DNA from: Thermosporothrix hazakensis
GTDB lineage: Bacteria; Chloroflexota; Ktedonobacteria; Ktedonobacterales; Ktedonobacteraceae
Direction: 5' to 3'
Assembly: GCF_003253565.1 (NCBI RefSeq)
Contig: NZ_QKUF01000001.1
Span: forward strand, 124,001 to 188,000
Length of the DNA: 64,000 bases
The position numbers and the translations under genes were made by a program. The notes below the pieces were generated by a model. The model had not been told where the DNA came from. It worked only from the letters and a program-made list of their open reading frames with translations, and searched no databases. Below, piece after piece: positions 1-7,727 of this stretch; position 1 is the stretch's first letter, and each line of letters opens with the position of its first letter.

Positions 1-2
1 TG

Positions 3-509
3 GTTGTCACCCTTGTTGGAACCACGCTCTTCTTTATCGCGAATGCGGGCGGCTTCAAGCAGGCCCCACCACCAGTGCCGACAACCGCGCAAACCGAACC
101 GACCCAGGCTCCAACCGAAGAGGCAACCCGGGCCCCATCGCCCACACCCAGCCCGACACCGGGCACCAATGAGGCCATTACCCAGGGGAGCCATATCGTT
201 GAACAGTATTTTGCGTATATCAATATGAAGGATTACCGCTCAGCATACAATTTGTGGTATAACCCGCGCGACAAGTATGAGGACTTCGCAAAAGGGTTCA
301 AGCATACCGTGCGGGATGATGTAACGATCGTCTCCGTTGAGCCCCAATCGCCAGAGGTGGCAAAGGTCAACATCACGCTTGTAGCCCATCAGGATAAGGG
401 AAAACCTCACTCCTACGATGGTTTTTACCTCGTTCAGAAAATAGCCGACAGTGATTGGCGCATTGTAAACGCACAGCTCAATCAGACGGACGGCGACGAG
501 GAAGACTGA
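3..509 (+). CDS. membrane-anchored NTF2-like protein (5' partial)
   Basis: The reading frame is open from the left edge, so the true start lies outside the window. The first visible residues (VVTLVGTTLFFIANAGG) are the end of a hydrophobic membrane helix. A linker of about 45 residues rich in Pro and Thr follows, then a C-terminal domain of about 95 residues with the pattern of NTF2/SnoaL or DUF4878-type cone folds (SHIVEQYFAYINMKDYRSAY near its start, DWRIVNAQ near its end). Such domains sit outside the membrane in many actinobacterial and Chloroflexota proteins and usually have no known enzymatic role. A GTG at 75 could act as an internal start but has no convincing Shine-Dalgarno, and the upstream helix argues for a longer protein. 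A strong terminator follows. The fold is inferred from pattern only. Confidence 0.6.
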   Translation, partial: VVTLVGTTLFFIANAGGFKQAPPPVPTTAQTEPTQAPTEEATRAPSPTPSPTPGTNEAITQGSHIVEQYFAYINMKDYRSAYNLWYNPRDKYEDFAKGFKHTVRDDVTIVSVEPQSPEVAKVNITLVAHQDKGKPHSYDGFYLVQKIADSDWRIVNAQLNQTDGDEED

Positions 510-516
510 CAGGCAG

Positions 517-552
517 GCCGCCCGAAGGGATCGGGCGGCTTGACTTTTTCCT
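517..552 (+). terminator. rho-independent terminator
   Basis: Perfect 9-bp stem (517-525 with 531-539, GC-rich) around a 5-nt loop, followed by a T-rich tract. It lies 8 bases after the stop of the partial NTF2-like gene and closes that transcript. Confidence 0.85.
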
Positions 553-781
553 CGCTCACCGCTTATACTCTACTCACTATTCCTCATATTCTTAAAAAGG
601 AGCACAGGCCAGAGTGGGAGACACGACAAGCCGCTAATCGTTCGATACGCCGAAACGATGCAGGAGCGCTTGCCTTTCTTATTCGTACTCCCATGCCTTT
701 TTTGCTCACCCTGAAACAAAACATCCTCCCTCCGCTTCGGCGTGTCCACTCTCATTTCTCTTGTTAAAGGAGTTTCTTTTC

Positions 782-1654
782 ATGCTACAGACAGGATTAC
801 AGGGGAAAGTCGCCCTCATTACGGGCGGCAATCATGGGATCGGAGCTGCCACGGCCCGGGCACTGGCCGCTGAAGGGTGCCATGTCCTGATAAACTACCT
901 GCGGTTGCCGTTGCAAGGCATAACCGAGAACGACTACCTGGCGCAGATACAAACCGAAACGCCGGGAATTGCCCTCTATAATCGCAAACGCCGGGCCGAT
1001 GCCGCCAATGTAGTTCAGGAAATTCGGACACAGGGAGGCAAGGCAGACGCCATTGAAGCCGACCTGGCTGATCCCGCCACCATTCCCATGCTCTTTGAGG
1101 AGGCCGAAAAGCGCTTCGGTACGGTTGATATTCTCGTCAATAACGCCGATCACTGTGAGCAGGATACGTTTCTTGCACAGCCCGGACTGGCAGCCGACGG
1201 TTTCCCGAACGCCACCATCACGGCAGCGCTGCATGACAGCCATTTCGCCGTGAATAGCCGCGCCGTCGCCCTGCTGATGGCCGAATTCGCCAGCCGTCAT
1301 ATCGCTGCCCGCAAACAATGGGGCCGCATTATCAACATCAGCACTGATGGAGCACCGGGCTTTGCCGGAGAGGTCTCCTATGGCGCGAGCAAGGCAGCCC
1401 TTGAATCGTACAGCCGAGCCGCCGCGCAAGAGCTTGGACCCTATGGCATCACGGTCAATATCGTCTCGCCCGGGCCCATTCAAACTGGCTGGATCAGCCC
1501 CCAGCAGGTCGCGGAGATCTCCCGCGTGACGCCGCTCAGGCGTGTGGGACAGCCCGATGATATCGCAGACGTGATCGTCTTTCTGGCCTCCGAGCAGGCA
1601 CGCTGGCTTACCGGCCAACTGCTCTCGGTTAGTGGTGGGCTTCGGATGCCCTGA
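782..1654 (+). CDS. SDR family NAD(P)-dependent oxidoreductase
   Basis: Classical short-chain dehydrogenase/reductase, 290 residues, related to FabG-type 3-oxoacyl reductases. The cofactor loop TGGNHGIG lies near residues 14-21. The usual NNAG appears as NNAD, and the active site has a Ser in the IST segment and the YGASK pair (Tyr/Lys). The C-terminal PGPIQTGW and the final LTGQLLSVSGG are typical. An insertion of about 35 residues after the second strand (around residues 38-75) makes it longer than the usual 245-260. The ATG at 782 is chosen because AAAGGAG lies 9 bases upstream; the frame continues to a TTG at 761 without a ribosome site. It is followed after 14 bases by a GNAT gene and probably shares its transcript. 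The substrate cannot be read from the sequence. Confidence 0.85.
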   Translation: MLQTGLQGKVALITGGNHGIGAATARALAAEGCHVLINYLRLPLQGITENDYLAQIQTETPGIALYNRKRRADAANVVQEIRTQGGKADAIEADLADPATIPMLFEEAEKRFGTVDILVNNADHCEQDTFLAQPGLAADGFPNATITAALHDSHFAVNSRAVALLMAEFASRHIAARKQWGRIINISTDGAPGFAGEVSYGASKAALESYSRAAAQELGPYGITVNIVSPGPIQTGWISPQQVAEISRVTPLRRVGQPDDIADVIVFLASEQARWLTGQLLSVSGGLRMP

Positions 1655-1668
1655 AGGAGAACACAACG

Positions 1669-2187
1669 ATGGCTATTCAGATACGTATGATTCGCCCGGA
1701 GGACGCCGCGTCCTTTCTTCAGCTCTGTCACCAGCTCGACCAGGAAACCCGCTTTATGCTGCTAGAGCCCGGAGAGCGCACCCAGACCGTCGAGCAACAA
1801 CGCCGCCAGCTCGAAGAGCTACAGGCCAATCAGGCTATTTTTGTTGCAGTAGATGGAGACCGCTTGATAGGGTATGTCAGCGCGACCGGAGCCCATTTCC
1901 GCCGGATACGCCACAAAGCCTACCTTGTCGCAGGTATCCTGCAAGCCTATACCGGGCAGGGTATCGGCACCCGGCTGTTTCAAGCAGTGGAAGCATGGGC
2001 CCGTCAGCGGGGGCTCCATCGACTGGAACTCACCGTCATGACACACAATGCCGCAGGAATCGCACTCTATACCAAACAGGGCTTCGTCATCGAGGGAACA
2101 GCCCGCCATTCCTGCATTGTCGACGGCCACTATGTCGATGAATATTACATGGCGAAGCTGCTCGATGAGGCAAACGAGCGCACCTAA
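1669..2187 (+). CDS. GNAT family N-acetyltransferase
   Basis: Acetyl-CoA-dependent N-acyltransferase of 172 residues. The acetyl-CoA loop is seen as GQGIGTRLF (Q/RxxGxG/A pattern) near residues 96-104. It is followed by the helix AVEAWARQRGLHRLELTV and the HNAAGIALYTKQGF segment, both hallmarks of RimI/RimJ-like and L-amino-acid acetyltransferases. The C-terminal DEYYMAKLL is common in the PhnO/YhhY-like branch. ATG at 1669 has GAAGGAG 8-9 bases upstream. The gene lies 14 bases behind the SDR gene, so the two are probably co-transcribed. Whether it acts on a protein, an amino acid or an antibiotic cannot be decided. Confidence 0.85.
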   Translation: MAIQIRMIRPEDAASFLQLCHQLDQETRFMLLEPGERTQTVEQQRRQLEELQANQAIFVAVDGDRLIGYVSATGAHFRRIRHKAYLVAGILQAYTGQGIGTRLFQAVEAWARQRGLHRLELTVMTHNAAGIALYTKQGFVIEGTARHSCIVDGHYVDEYYMAKLLDEANERT

Positions 2188-2211
2188 AGGTCTGGACGCG
2201 CTGCGCATTTG

Positions 2212-2240
2212 TTGTCTCGGGTATGCCAGTGGGCTATAAT
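2212..2240 (+). promoter_or_regulatory. sigma-70-type promoter
   Basis: TTGTCT (2212-2217), a 17-base spacer, then a perfect TATAAT (2235-2240). It would start transcription near 2247, giving a leader of about 150 bases before the zinc-ribbon gene at 2397. Confidence 0.7.
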
Positions 2241-2396
2241 GGAGGATATCGGAACAAGTAAATACGTTTTACCGTTTTGGTAGAAAAGAGACAGAACAGC
2301 GCCTCTCAGGGGCAACCAAGACAGAAACCCGGCCTCAAGTGCAAAAGACGAAGCGCCCTGTGAACGCTTGAGGCCAGCGGGCAGAAAGGAGATACT

Positions 2397-2984
2397 ATGA
2401 TTTATTGCGGTCAATGCGGGTTACAATTGGCCCCGGGAGAAACCCGTTGCCCACGGTGTGGCGCAGCCGTTGATGCGGGCGCAGCTACCAGCACCTACGC
2501 CTCCAACGAGGAAACCATTCAGGCGCAATCGTTCATCGCGCAGCATCCTCCCTATCAGCAACAGGCAACACCACAAAAGCTGATTCTGGGCAACCAGACA
2601 TATGCTGATGCTGGCGATGCCACCCGCATGATGGATGAAGTGAACCCCGGGAACTATCCACCTCCCGGCTATTCGCAGCAGCCCGGCTACAGCGGAGGAA
2701 ATTATTCCTCGATGCCGCTCGGTCAGCAAGGAGGCTATGTGCAACCCAGAAATACGCCGCCCTTCCCATCACAGGCCTATCAGGGCTACCCATCGGGCGG
2801 ACAGTATCCGCAACATACCTCCTATCCAGCACATCAGATGCAGCAACCACAGGTGGAAGGAGGACAGCAGAACGCAAATGCCCGTGGCCGTACCGCCGCT
2901 CTGGCAACCATTTTTGTTGGTATCCTGTTTATTCTGGCAGCAATGCTTTTATTCTTCCTTCAGCATAACGGTATTATCAGCTAA
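2397..2984 (+). CDS. zinc-ribbon domain protein with C-terminal membrane anchor
   Basis: A 195-residue protein with three parts. Residues 1-25 hold a zinc ribbon with two CxxC knuckles (CGQC and CPRC). The middle, about residues 30-160, is low-complexity and rich in Gln, Pro, Tyr, Gly and Ser, so probably disordered. Residues about 168-190 form one hydrophobic helix (TIFVGILFILAAMLLFFL) close to the C-terminus. It therefore resembles a tail-anchored protein with the ribbon in the cytoplasm, an architecture frequent in Chloroflexota and Actinobacteria but without assigned function. The ATG has GAAAGGAG upstream. A consensus promoter and a terminator isolate it as a single-gene unit. Confidence 0.75.
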   Translation: MIYCGQCGLQLAPGETRCPRCGAAVDAGAATSTYASNEETIQAQSFIAQHPPYQQQATPQKLILGNQTYADAGDATRMMDEVNPGNYPPPGYSQQPGYSGGNYSSMPLGQQGGYVQPRNTPPFPSQAYQGYPSGGQYPQHTSYPAHQMQQPQVEGGQQNANARGRTAALATIFVGILFILAAMLLFFLQHNGIIS

Positions 2985-2999
2985 ATCATCCTTGTGCAC

Positions 3000-3030
3000 G
3001 CCCGGAAGGCCGCTTCTTCCGGGCATTTTT
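3000..3030 (+). terminator. rho-independent terminator
   Basis: Nine-bp GC-rich stem (3000-3008 with 3016-3024), 7-nt loop, then ATTTTT. It starts 15 bases after the stop of the zinc-ribbon membrane protein. Confidence 0.85.
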
Positions 3031-3037
3031 ATGCAAC

Positions 3038-3066
3038 TTGCAAGAAAGCGCTGTTCCAGGTACAAT
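3038..3066 (+). promoter_or_regulatory. sigma-70-type promoter for the HNH gene
   Basis: TTGCAA (3038-3043), 17-base spacer, TACAAT (3061-3066). The predicted start near 3073 leaves only about 20 leader bases before the ATG at 3094, which supports that start codon. Confidence 0.7.
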
Positions 3067-3093
3067 AGCTGGAAAATCCCGGAGCAAGCGTAC

Positions 3094-3933
3094 ATGAGCA
3101 ACAGAGCGTCTTCCCGATTGACCGAGGGCGAAATCTATAGCCGGAAGGAGCTTCAGAAGCTCTTTCAGACAAACGATGCAACTATCAAAAATGGGGTCTT
3201 CCCCTTGAAAGGCTATGACTCAATCCTGCTCTTTGTGACCGAGAACAAGCCAAAGGATCGCACCCAGTATGTAGATCTGCTGGATGACGGAATTCTCTAC
3301 TGGGACGGGCAGAAGGCCGGGAAGACCGACCGCAAGATCATCGAGCACGAGGCGAACGGCATCGAGCTGCTTGTCTTCTATCGCAAAAGCAAACAAGAGC
3401 ATCCCGACTCTGGCTTTCGCTATGAGGGCCGCTTTCGCTATATCTCGCATCGCGGCGCACACCCCGCGCATTTCGTCCTGCAACATATCCCTGGTGCTAC
3501 GCAGCGAGCCCCACGACAGGTACGAGAAGAGCCAGAAAGCTACTCACCCCGCCCGGCAGATCCCACACAGGAGACGCCATATTACAGAGAGGGCAGGTTG
3601 ATTCAGGGCCTCACCACCCGCCATGAACGGAACCGTGCCCTGCGCAAAGCCGCGATTCACATTCACGGCACCCGCTGTCAGGTCTGTGATCTCGCGCTTG
3701 CTGAGCTCTATGGGCCGCTCGCCGGGGACTATATTGAAGTCCATCACAAGAACCCGGTTGCGGGCTACACCGGTGAAGTGGTCGTCAACCCTGCGACAGA
3801 TATGGCCGTGCTCTGCCCGAACTGCCACCGCATGCTTCACCACAACCGCAAAGAGCCGATCTCGGTTGAAGAGCTGCGGGCAATTGTGCAGGCAAACCGA
3901 AAAAGCAGCACAAACCAGCGCCGACTTATGTGA
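3094..3933 (+). CDS. HNH endonuclease with N-terminal DUF3427-like domain
   Basis: A 279-residue protein. The N-terminal ~130 residues (YSRKELQKLF, then GYDSILLFVTENK and LVFYRKSK) resemble the DUF3427/SRA-like modules attached to McrA-type enzymes; this is from pattern and less certain. The C-terminal third is an HNH nuclease: CQVC, the catalytic EVHHKNP, an Asn in VVNPATDMAVLCPNCH, and a final HH, so a second Cys pair completes a structural zinc site. The domain order suits a stand-alone, modification-dependent (type IV-like) restriction enzyme. Start choice: ATG 3094 lies just behind a consensus promoter; the frame runs further upstream only through the preceding terminator. No methyltransferase is adjacent; the neighbour is prfB. 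Confidence 0.75.
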   Translation: MSNRASSRLTEGEIYSRKELQKLFQTNDATIKNGVFPLKGYDSILLFVTENKPKDRTQYVDLLDDGILYWDGQKAGKTDRKIIEHEANGIELLVFYRKSKQEHPDSGFRYEGRFRYISHRGAHPAHFVLQHIPGATQRAPRQVREEPESYSPRPADPTQETPYYREGRLIQGLTTRHERNRALRKAAIHIHGTRCQVCDLALAELYGPLAGDYIEVHHKNPVAGYTGEVVVNPATDMAVLCPNCHRMLHHNRKEPISVEELRAIVQANRKSSTNQRRLM

Positions 3934-4115
3934 GAGCTTCCGCCGCATGACACCGCATCGCGGCAGGCCGAAGCGTTTGACGAGGGCATCTCGTCGGGTC
4001 CCGGTTGCCCGTCTCTCCATCTGAAGGAACCTGACACAGGTGGGCTCCACAGGCAAGCGATGTTCGCGTTCTCCGGGCAGAGGGCGCAGATGCCCCATTC
4101 ATCACCCGTCTCCCC

Positions 4116-4144
4116 TTTCGTAAAGGAACAACGTATGATACAAT
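4116..4144 (+). promoter_or_regulatory. possible prfB promoter
   Basis: TACAAT (4139-4144) lies 17 bases after a weak TTTCGT (4116-4121). The predicted start point falls on or next to the prfB ATG at 4151, which would give a leaderless or nearly leaderless message. An alternative is an upstream promoter and an 8-codon ORF (4135-4158, with AAAGGA upstream) overlapping the prfB start, which could couple translation. Confidence 0.3.
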
Positions 4145-4150
4145 GGCCCT

Positions 4151-5267
4151 ATGAGTGAGTTAACCCATCAAATCGAACGCTTGCAGAGACGCGTCGAGAA
4201 AACTATGGTGCGTCTTTGACCTGGCCGAAAAGGCGCAACAGGTACAAAAACTAGAAGAAGAAAGTCTGGCCTCCGACTTCTGGTCCGATAACCGCAAGGC
4301 GCAAACCCATATGCAGCGCCTCAATGCCCTGCGTGAAGAAGTGAACACGTGGGAGGGGATCGCGACCCAACTTCAGGACCTTCAGGGGCTGGCTGAGTTG
4401 CTGGAAGAAGAGCCAGACGACGAGGTTCGCACAGAGGTCGAGCAGTCACTGAACGCGCTTGAGCAGCAGATAGAACAACTGGAATTCGCGCTGATGCTCA
4501 GCGGAGAGCACGACGAGAAAAACGCCATCCTCAGTATTCACGCGGGTTCTGGCGGCGTCGATGCACAGGACTGGGCCGAGATGCTCCTGCGCATGTACTT
4601 GCGGTGGGCAGAGAAACATCACTTCCGCACGCAGGTCTACGACTACAGCGAAGGTGAAGAGGCGGGCGTGAAGAGCGTCACCGTCGAGATCGAGGGGCGC
4701 TATGCCTATGGCTATCTGCGTTCCGAGGCGGGCACACATCGTTTGATCCGACTCTCGCCCTTTGACGCGGCCCACCGTCGTCATACCTCTTTCGCGAAGG
4801 TCGAGGTCATGCCCGATATCGAAGATGCCATCGAGATCGTGATTCGACCGGAGGATCTTGAGGTAGACACCTTCCGCTCAACTGGTGCCGGCGGTCAACA
4901 CGTCAATAAAACGGACTCAGCGGTACGCATGCGCCACATTCCGACAGGGATCGTCGTCACCTGTCAGAACGAACGCTCGCAGATTCAAAACCGCGAAGTG
5001 GCGCTGAAACTGCTCCGAGCACGTCTCTATGAGTTGGAGCTGAAAAAGCGTGAGGAAGAGACCGCACGCCTGAAAGGAGCGCATGTCGAGGCAGATTTCG
5101 GCACGCAGATTCGCTCGGTGATCGTCCACCCATACAATATTGTCAAAGACCATCGCACCGGCTACGAGACGAGCGATACCAGCGGCTACCTTGCGGGAGA
5201 CATCGATCCCTTTATTCATGCCTACCTGCAAGAAAAGGCATCTGGCCTTGAAAGCTCGCCTGCCTGA
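4151..5267 (+). CDS. prfB: peptide chain release factor 2 (programmed +1 frameshift)
   Basis: RF2 recognises UGA and UAA and triggers peptidyl-tRNA hydrolysis on the ribosome. The protein is joined from two frames: 4151-4216 (22 codons, MSELTHQIERLQ...) and, after skipping T4217, 4218-5267, for a total of 371 residues. The slip site is CTT TGA C, as in E. coli prfB, so the first frame stops at TGA 4217-4219 unless RF2 is scarce. The anticodon-mimic tripeptide is SPF (in RLSPFDAAH), which marks RF2 and not RF1 (PxT). The catalytic GGQ sits in GAGGQHVNK near residue 250. The gene itself ends in TGA. A bidirectional terminator follows. A caller that ignores frameshifting would begin it wrongly near 4311. 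Confidence 0.95.
4205..4220 (+). promoter_or_regulatory. prfB recoding (frameshift) site
   Basis: ATG GTG CGT CTT TGA C. The slippery CTT, the in-frame UGA and the following C match the RF2 autoregulatory site. The internal Shine-Dalgarno-like stimulator (AGGGGG in E. coli) is reduced to GGTG at the same distance. Confidence 0.9.
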
Positions 5268-5309
5268 GCGCATGTGAGCTCATAGTCAGCTTTTCAACCT
5301 TTCCAGAAC

Positions 5310-5361
5310 AAAAAAAGGAGCCTGATGAGGAATGTCGTCATTCCTTCCAGGCTCTCTTTTT
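5310..5361. terminator. bidirectional terminator between prfB and the sigma factor gene
   Basis: Two nested 7-bp stems (GAGCCTG/CAGGCTC at 5318-5324/5348-5354 and AGGAATG/CATTCCT inside), flanked by seven A on the left and T-rich sequence on the right, so it works for both convergent genes. Confidence 0.85.
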
Positions 5362-5370
5362 GTTCTCTAC

Positions 5371-6375
5371 TCAGGCCCGAGCCAGATCGCGCATTCCATC
5401 GTAGCGTTCGGGATAGCGTAACTTGCGCAGCGCCTTCACCTCAATCTGGCGAATACGCTCGCGTGTAAGATGGAACAGCACGCTGACCTCATCAAGCGAG
5501 AGAGAATGACCGTCTTTGAGTCCGTAGCGCATTTCAATGATCGTGCGTTCACGTGGGTTCAGGATAGCCATCGCCTGTTCGATGTTGTCTCGCTGTGCTT
5601 GTAAGGCAGCCTGATCGCCAACAGGCATCATACTGGTATCCTCAAGCATATCAGCGAGGTGATATTCCTCATCATCGGCCATCGGAGCATCAAGAGAAAT
5701 AGGCTGCTCCGAGACGTTTAAGAGCTCAACCACCCGTTCGCGCGGCAGACCAAGCTCATCGGCAATCTGCTCGGGGAGCGGCTCAATGCCCTGCTCCTGA
5801 TACAGACGACGAGCGACGCGCTTAATCTTGTAAATAAGCTCGACGACGTGAACGGGAATATGAATACTGCGTGAATGTTCAGCGATTGCGCGGCTGATAG
5901 CCTGCCGAATCCACCAGGTTGCGTAGGTACTGAAGCGGAAGCCGCGCTTATAATCGAACTTCTGTGTAGCACGCATCAGGCCGATATTGCCTTCCTGGAT
6001 GAGGTCTAAAAGAGGTAAGCCTTGATTAGAATAGCGCTTGGCAATGCTCACAACAAGGCGCAGATTGGCTTCGATTAACTTCTGACGCGCCTGCTGATCG
6101 CCGCGCGCGACACGTTCGGCGAGGCGAAGTTCTTGCTCAGCCGTGAGGAGGGGATACATCCCGATTTCCTTCAGGTATTGCTTGACTGAATCATCAACGG
6201 CACTGCGCTGATCCTCGTCACCCTCAAGATCCTCGTCACCCTCACAGATGAATTCTTTTTCATTATCCAGAATACTCATCTCATCCATGAGGTCCTTAGA
6301 CGTCCGTTTCCGCCCGAATGAAACCACCGCATCGGTATCCACAGTACGGGTTGCTTTCTGTCCTCTTGCTCCCAC
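5371..6375 (-). CDS. RNA polymerase sigma factor, SigA/RpoD type
   Basis: Primary-type sigma-70 factor of 334 residues. After an acidic N-terminus of about 60 residues comes region 1.2 ([17 protein letters not shown]). Region 2 follows ([44 protein letters not shown]), then region 3 ([11 protein letters not shown]) and region 4 ending in the helix-turn-helix [18 protein letters not shown]. Region 1.1 is nearly absent. The GTG at 6375 is chosen because AGAAGGAG lies 8 bases upstream; the frame stays open to 6483 without ribosome site. It could be the housekeeping factor or a close group 2 paralogue; several SigA-like copies are common in large-genome Chloroflexota. It is transcribed alone, convergent with prfB. 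Confidence 0.88.
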   Translation of the reverse strand: MGARGQKATRTVDTDAVVSFGRKRTSKDLMDEMSILDNEKEFICEGDEDLEGDEDQRSAVDDSVKQYLKEIGMYPLLTAEQELRLAERVARGDQQARQKLIEANLRLVVSIAKRYSNQGLPLLDLIQEGNIGLMRATQKFDYKRGFRFSTYATWWIRQAISRAIAEHSRSIHIPVHVVELIYKIKRVARRLYQEQGIEPLPEQIADELGLPRERVVELLNVSEQPISLDAPMADDEEYHLADMLEDTSMMPVGDQAALQAQRDNIEQAMAILNPRERTIIEMRYGLKDGHSLSLDEVSVLFHLTRERIRQIEVKALRKLRYPERYDGMRDLARA

Positions 6376-6491
6376 GACGGATACTCCTTCTACTTGACTA
6401 GAATCATAGGACCAACACACACGATGAAAGAAGTACAGAGAAGGCCGTTTCTGGACCAATCTCGTATAACTGCTCTCCCACAAACTCTTAT

Positions 6492-6507
6492 TGCAAGAAC
6501 CGTGCCA
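6492..6507 (-). promoter_or_regulatory. sigma-54-like -24/-12 element upstream of the sigma factor gene
   Basis: Read on the minus strand: TGGCACG, four bases, TTGCA, which matches the RpoN consensus exactly. It lies about 120 bases upstream of the sigma gene start. RpoN is not generally expected in Chloroflexota, so it may be chance; no good -10 element for the sigma gene was found closer in. Confidence 0.3.
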
Positions 6508-6756
6508 AAACCGTATTACCGTTTCAGCATACTGGAGCCCGCACGTTCAAGGGCATAGGTAACACTATAGTAATCGACCGTGCACCCGGGCCTCTGAAGG
6601 GGAAAAGAATGAAAATTTCTGAAAAGGAAAAAAATTCGTGGACGGCAGAGCTTAAAACATTGTTCTCCAATGTATGAAGAGTTTTCCATGTGTGGGGAAA
6701 TTTCCACAGACCGTTCTTCATTTTTGAGGGAGTGGAGATTCAAAAGATATGAATGC

Positions 6757-6785
6757 TTGACTAGAGTTGTAAGTCCTGTTATTCT
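6757..6785 (+). promoter_or_regulatory. promoter-like sequence in a long gap
   Basis: TTGACT (6757-6762), 17-base spacer, TATTCT (6780-6785). It could feed the small zinc-ribbon gene at 7150 or a non-coding transcript. Confidence 0.4.
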
Positions 6786-6968
6786 GAAAGTAAGTGCAAT
6801 AGGACGACAGCGCACGCTTGACCGGGCTGCAACGGAGAGGAAAGCAGCGCGGGTCGGGGTGCTCGAGCTGCCGTTTCTACATTTCTCACGCCTCTTCAAT
6901 GCAGAGGGGGAGAAGGAGAAGTCATTCTTTTTGCGGCAAAAAAAGATGAATTTTTCTTCATATACCTG

Positions 6969-6997
6969 CTGACAGAGAAGAGGAGTTGTGGTAATAT
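6969..6997 (+). promoter_or_regulatory. sigma-70-type promoter of the structured leader
   Basis: CTGACA (6969-6974), 17-base spacer, TAATAT (6992-6997). The predicted start near 7004 coincides with the first strand of the closing stem of the leader structure. Confidence 0.65.
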
Positions 6998-7002
6998 GAA
7001 AG

Positions 7003-7109
7003 AGGCATGGATTAGACTTGCTGTGGGGATGCGGATGCAGCGGCGGAGGCTCCCCCCTCGGCTTACTTACTCGCTAAGCCTCGCTTGATGCCTGACCTGG
7101 ACAACAGGT
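7003..7109 (+). ncRNA. structured 5' leader or small RNA, unidentified
   Basis: Right after the promoter, AGGCAT (7003-7008) can pair with ATGCCT (7088-7093). Inside are a GGCTTA/TAAGCC stem (7060-7065/7075-7080) and a GC-rich arm around 7046-7059. A second hairpin ACCTG/CAGGT (7095-7099/7105-7109) follows and the ribosome site of the next gene starts at about 7134. It does not match tRNA, SRP RNA, or any riboswitch I recognise. Confidence 0.35.
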
Positions 7110-7149
7110 AAGCGATTAATCCTCCAGAAAGAAGGAAGGAGGCGATTTC

Positions 7150-7362
7150 GTGGAAAACGCATTTCCTCGGTGTCGCAAATGTAGTGAAGGTGATCTGGTT
7201 CCGCTTTCGGATTTCGGTAGCCAGGGAGCTTCCATCGAGTACAAGGCGTGGGTTTGTACGAACCCGTCCTGCCTGTACAACATCAAAATCCGTAACGGTG
7301 ACATCATCATTAACGAACCGATCAGTGACGGATCGCTCCACTCCTATCGCAGTCGTCAGTAA
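7150..7362 (+). CDS. small zinc-ribbon protein (70 aa)
   Basis: A 70-residue protein with a pair of Cys motifs, CRKC near residues 8-11 and CTNPSC near 36-41, which likely bind one zinc. Between them, DFGSQGASIEYKAWVC resembles a rubredoxin/TFIIS-like ribbon knuckle. The GTG start at 7150 has a strong GGAAGGAGG 8 bases upstream. The gene sits behind its own promoter and an unusual structured leader, so its expression may be controlled at the RNA level. Function unknown; nucleic-acid or protein binding is only a guess from the fold. No close operon partner is present. Confidence 0.7.
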   Translation: MENAFPRCRKCSEGDLVPLSDFGSQGASIEYKAWVCTNPSCLYNIKIRNGDIIINEPISDGSLHSYRSRQ

Positions 7363-7727
7363 GAGTGGAGAGCAGATCTGTCAAAAGCACGTCCTTGAGT
7401 GGCCGCAACCACTCAAAGGCGTGGTATTTCAGGAGGAGGGCGAGGGTCACGCAGTGACTTTTTTGCCCCTTATGCCTGACTTGCATAGAGGGACGATCAC
7501 TGCATTGTACATTGTGCGTAGGAAATTCCGGTATTTCGCTATTCCAGTATTCTGGTATCCCGGTATTTCGGTATTTCGTATAATGTGTATGGTGTATGAT
7601 GGAGTGGTTCAGTGCCCTCTTCTTCGAGTTTGCAAAGAGAAATGCAACCAAGACGGAGACAATTGTCCGATGAGTGTGTTGGAGGCAACGCACAGATACA
7701 TCTATACATAAAGGAGTCTATACAGTC
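7363..7727 (+). other. intergenic region upstream of ftsY
   Basis: Holds a cluster of degenerate short repeats (7525-7578) and a perfect TATAAT at 7579-7584 with a poor -35. No protein gene is supported; the frames crossing it (for example 7184-7711) have no ribosome sites. Confidence 0.5.
7525..7578 (+). repeat. degenerate short tandem repeats before a -10 box
   Basis: At least five imperfect copies of a unit like CCGGTATTTCG (variants CCAGTATTCTGG, CCCGGTATTTC, GGTATTTCG) lie at 8-18-base intervals and end at a perfect TATAAT (7579-7584). The position suggests activator binding or a slippage-prone tract. Confidence 0.55.

Larger units (their letters stand above)
6376..7149. other. long intergenic region with several promoter- and hairpin-like signals
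   Basis: No credible gene is seen between the sigma factor and the small zinc-ribbon gene. The region holds a -24/-12-like match (minus strand), a dyad ACATTG-N5-CAATGT (6657-6673), a near-palindrome around GGAAATTTCC (6691-6708), and two plus-strand promoter-like pairs (6757-6785 and 6969-6997). A structured leader follows at 7003-7109. The 100-codon frame at 6670-6972 has no ribosome site. Confidence 0.55.

Noticed and set aside
797..1666. 289-codon minus-strand frame over the SDR gene
   Set aside because: It mirrors a well-supported SDR reading frame with a clear motif set on the other strand.
3979..3995. Small hairpin GACGAG/CTCGTC between the HNH gene and prfB as a terminator
   Set aside because: The stem is 6 bp and no T-run follows, so a terminator cannot be supported.
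3544..4098. 185-codon minus-strand frame over the HNH gene end
   Set aside because: It crosses the catalytic HNH motif region of the plus-strand gene, and no domain is recognisable in it.
6670..6972. 100-codon plus-strand frame in the long gap before the zinc-ribbon gene
   Set aside because: No ribosome site, low-complexity Lys/Ser-rich translation, and promoter- and hairpin-like signals inside it.
7525..7584. CRISPR array
   Set aside because: The units are short, degenerate and unequally spaced with no unique spacers, and no cas genes are present.
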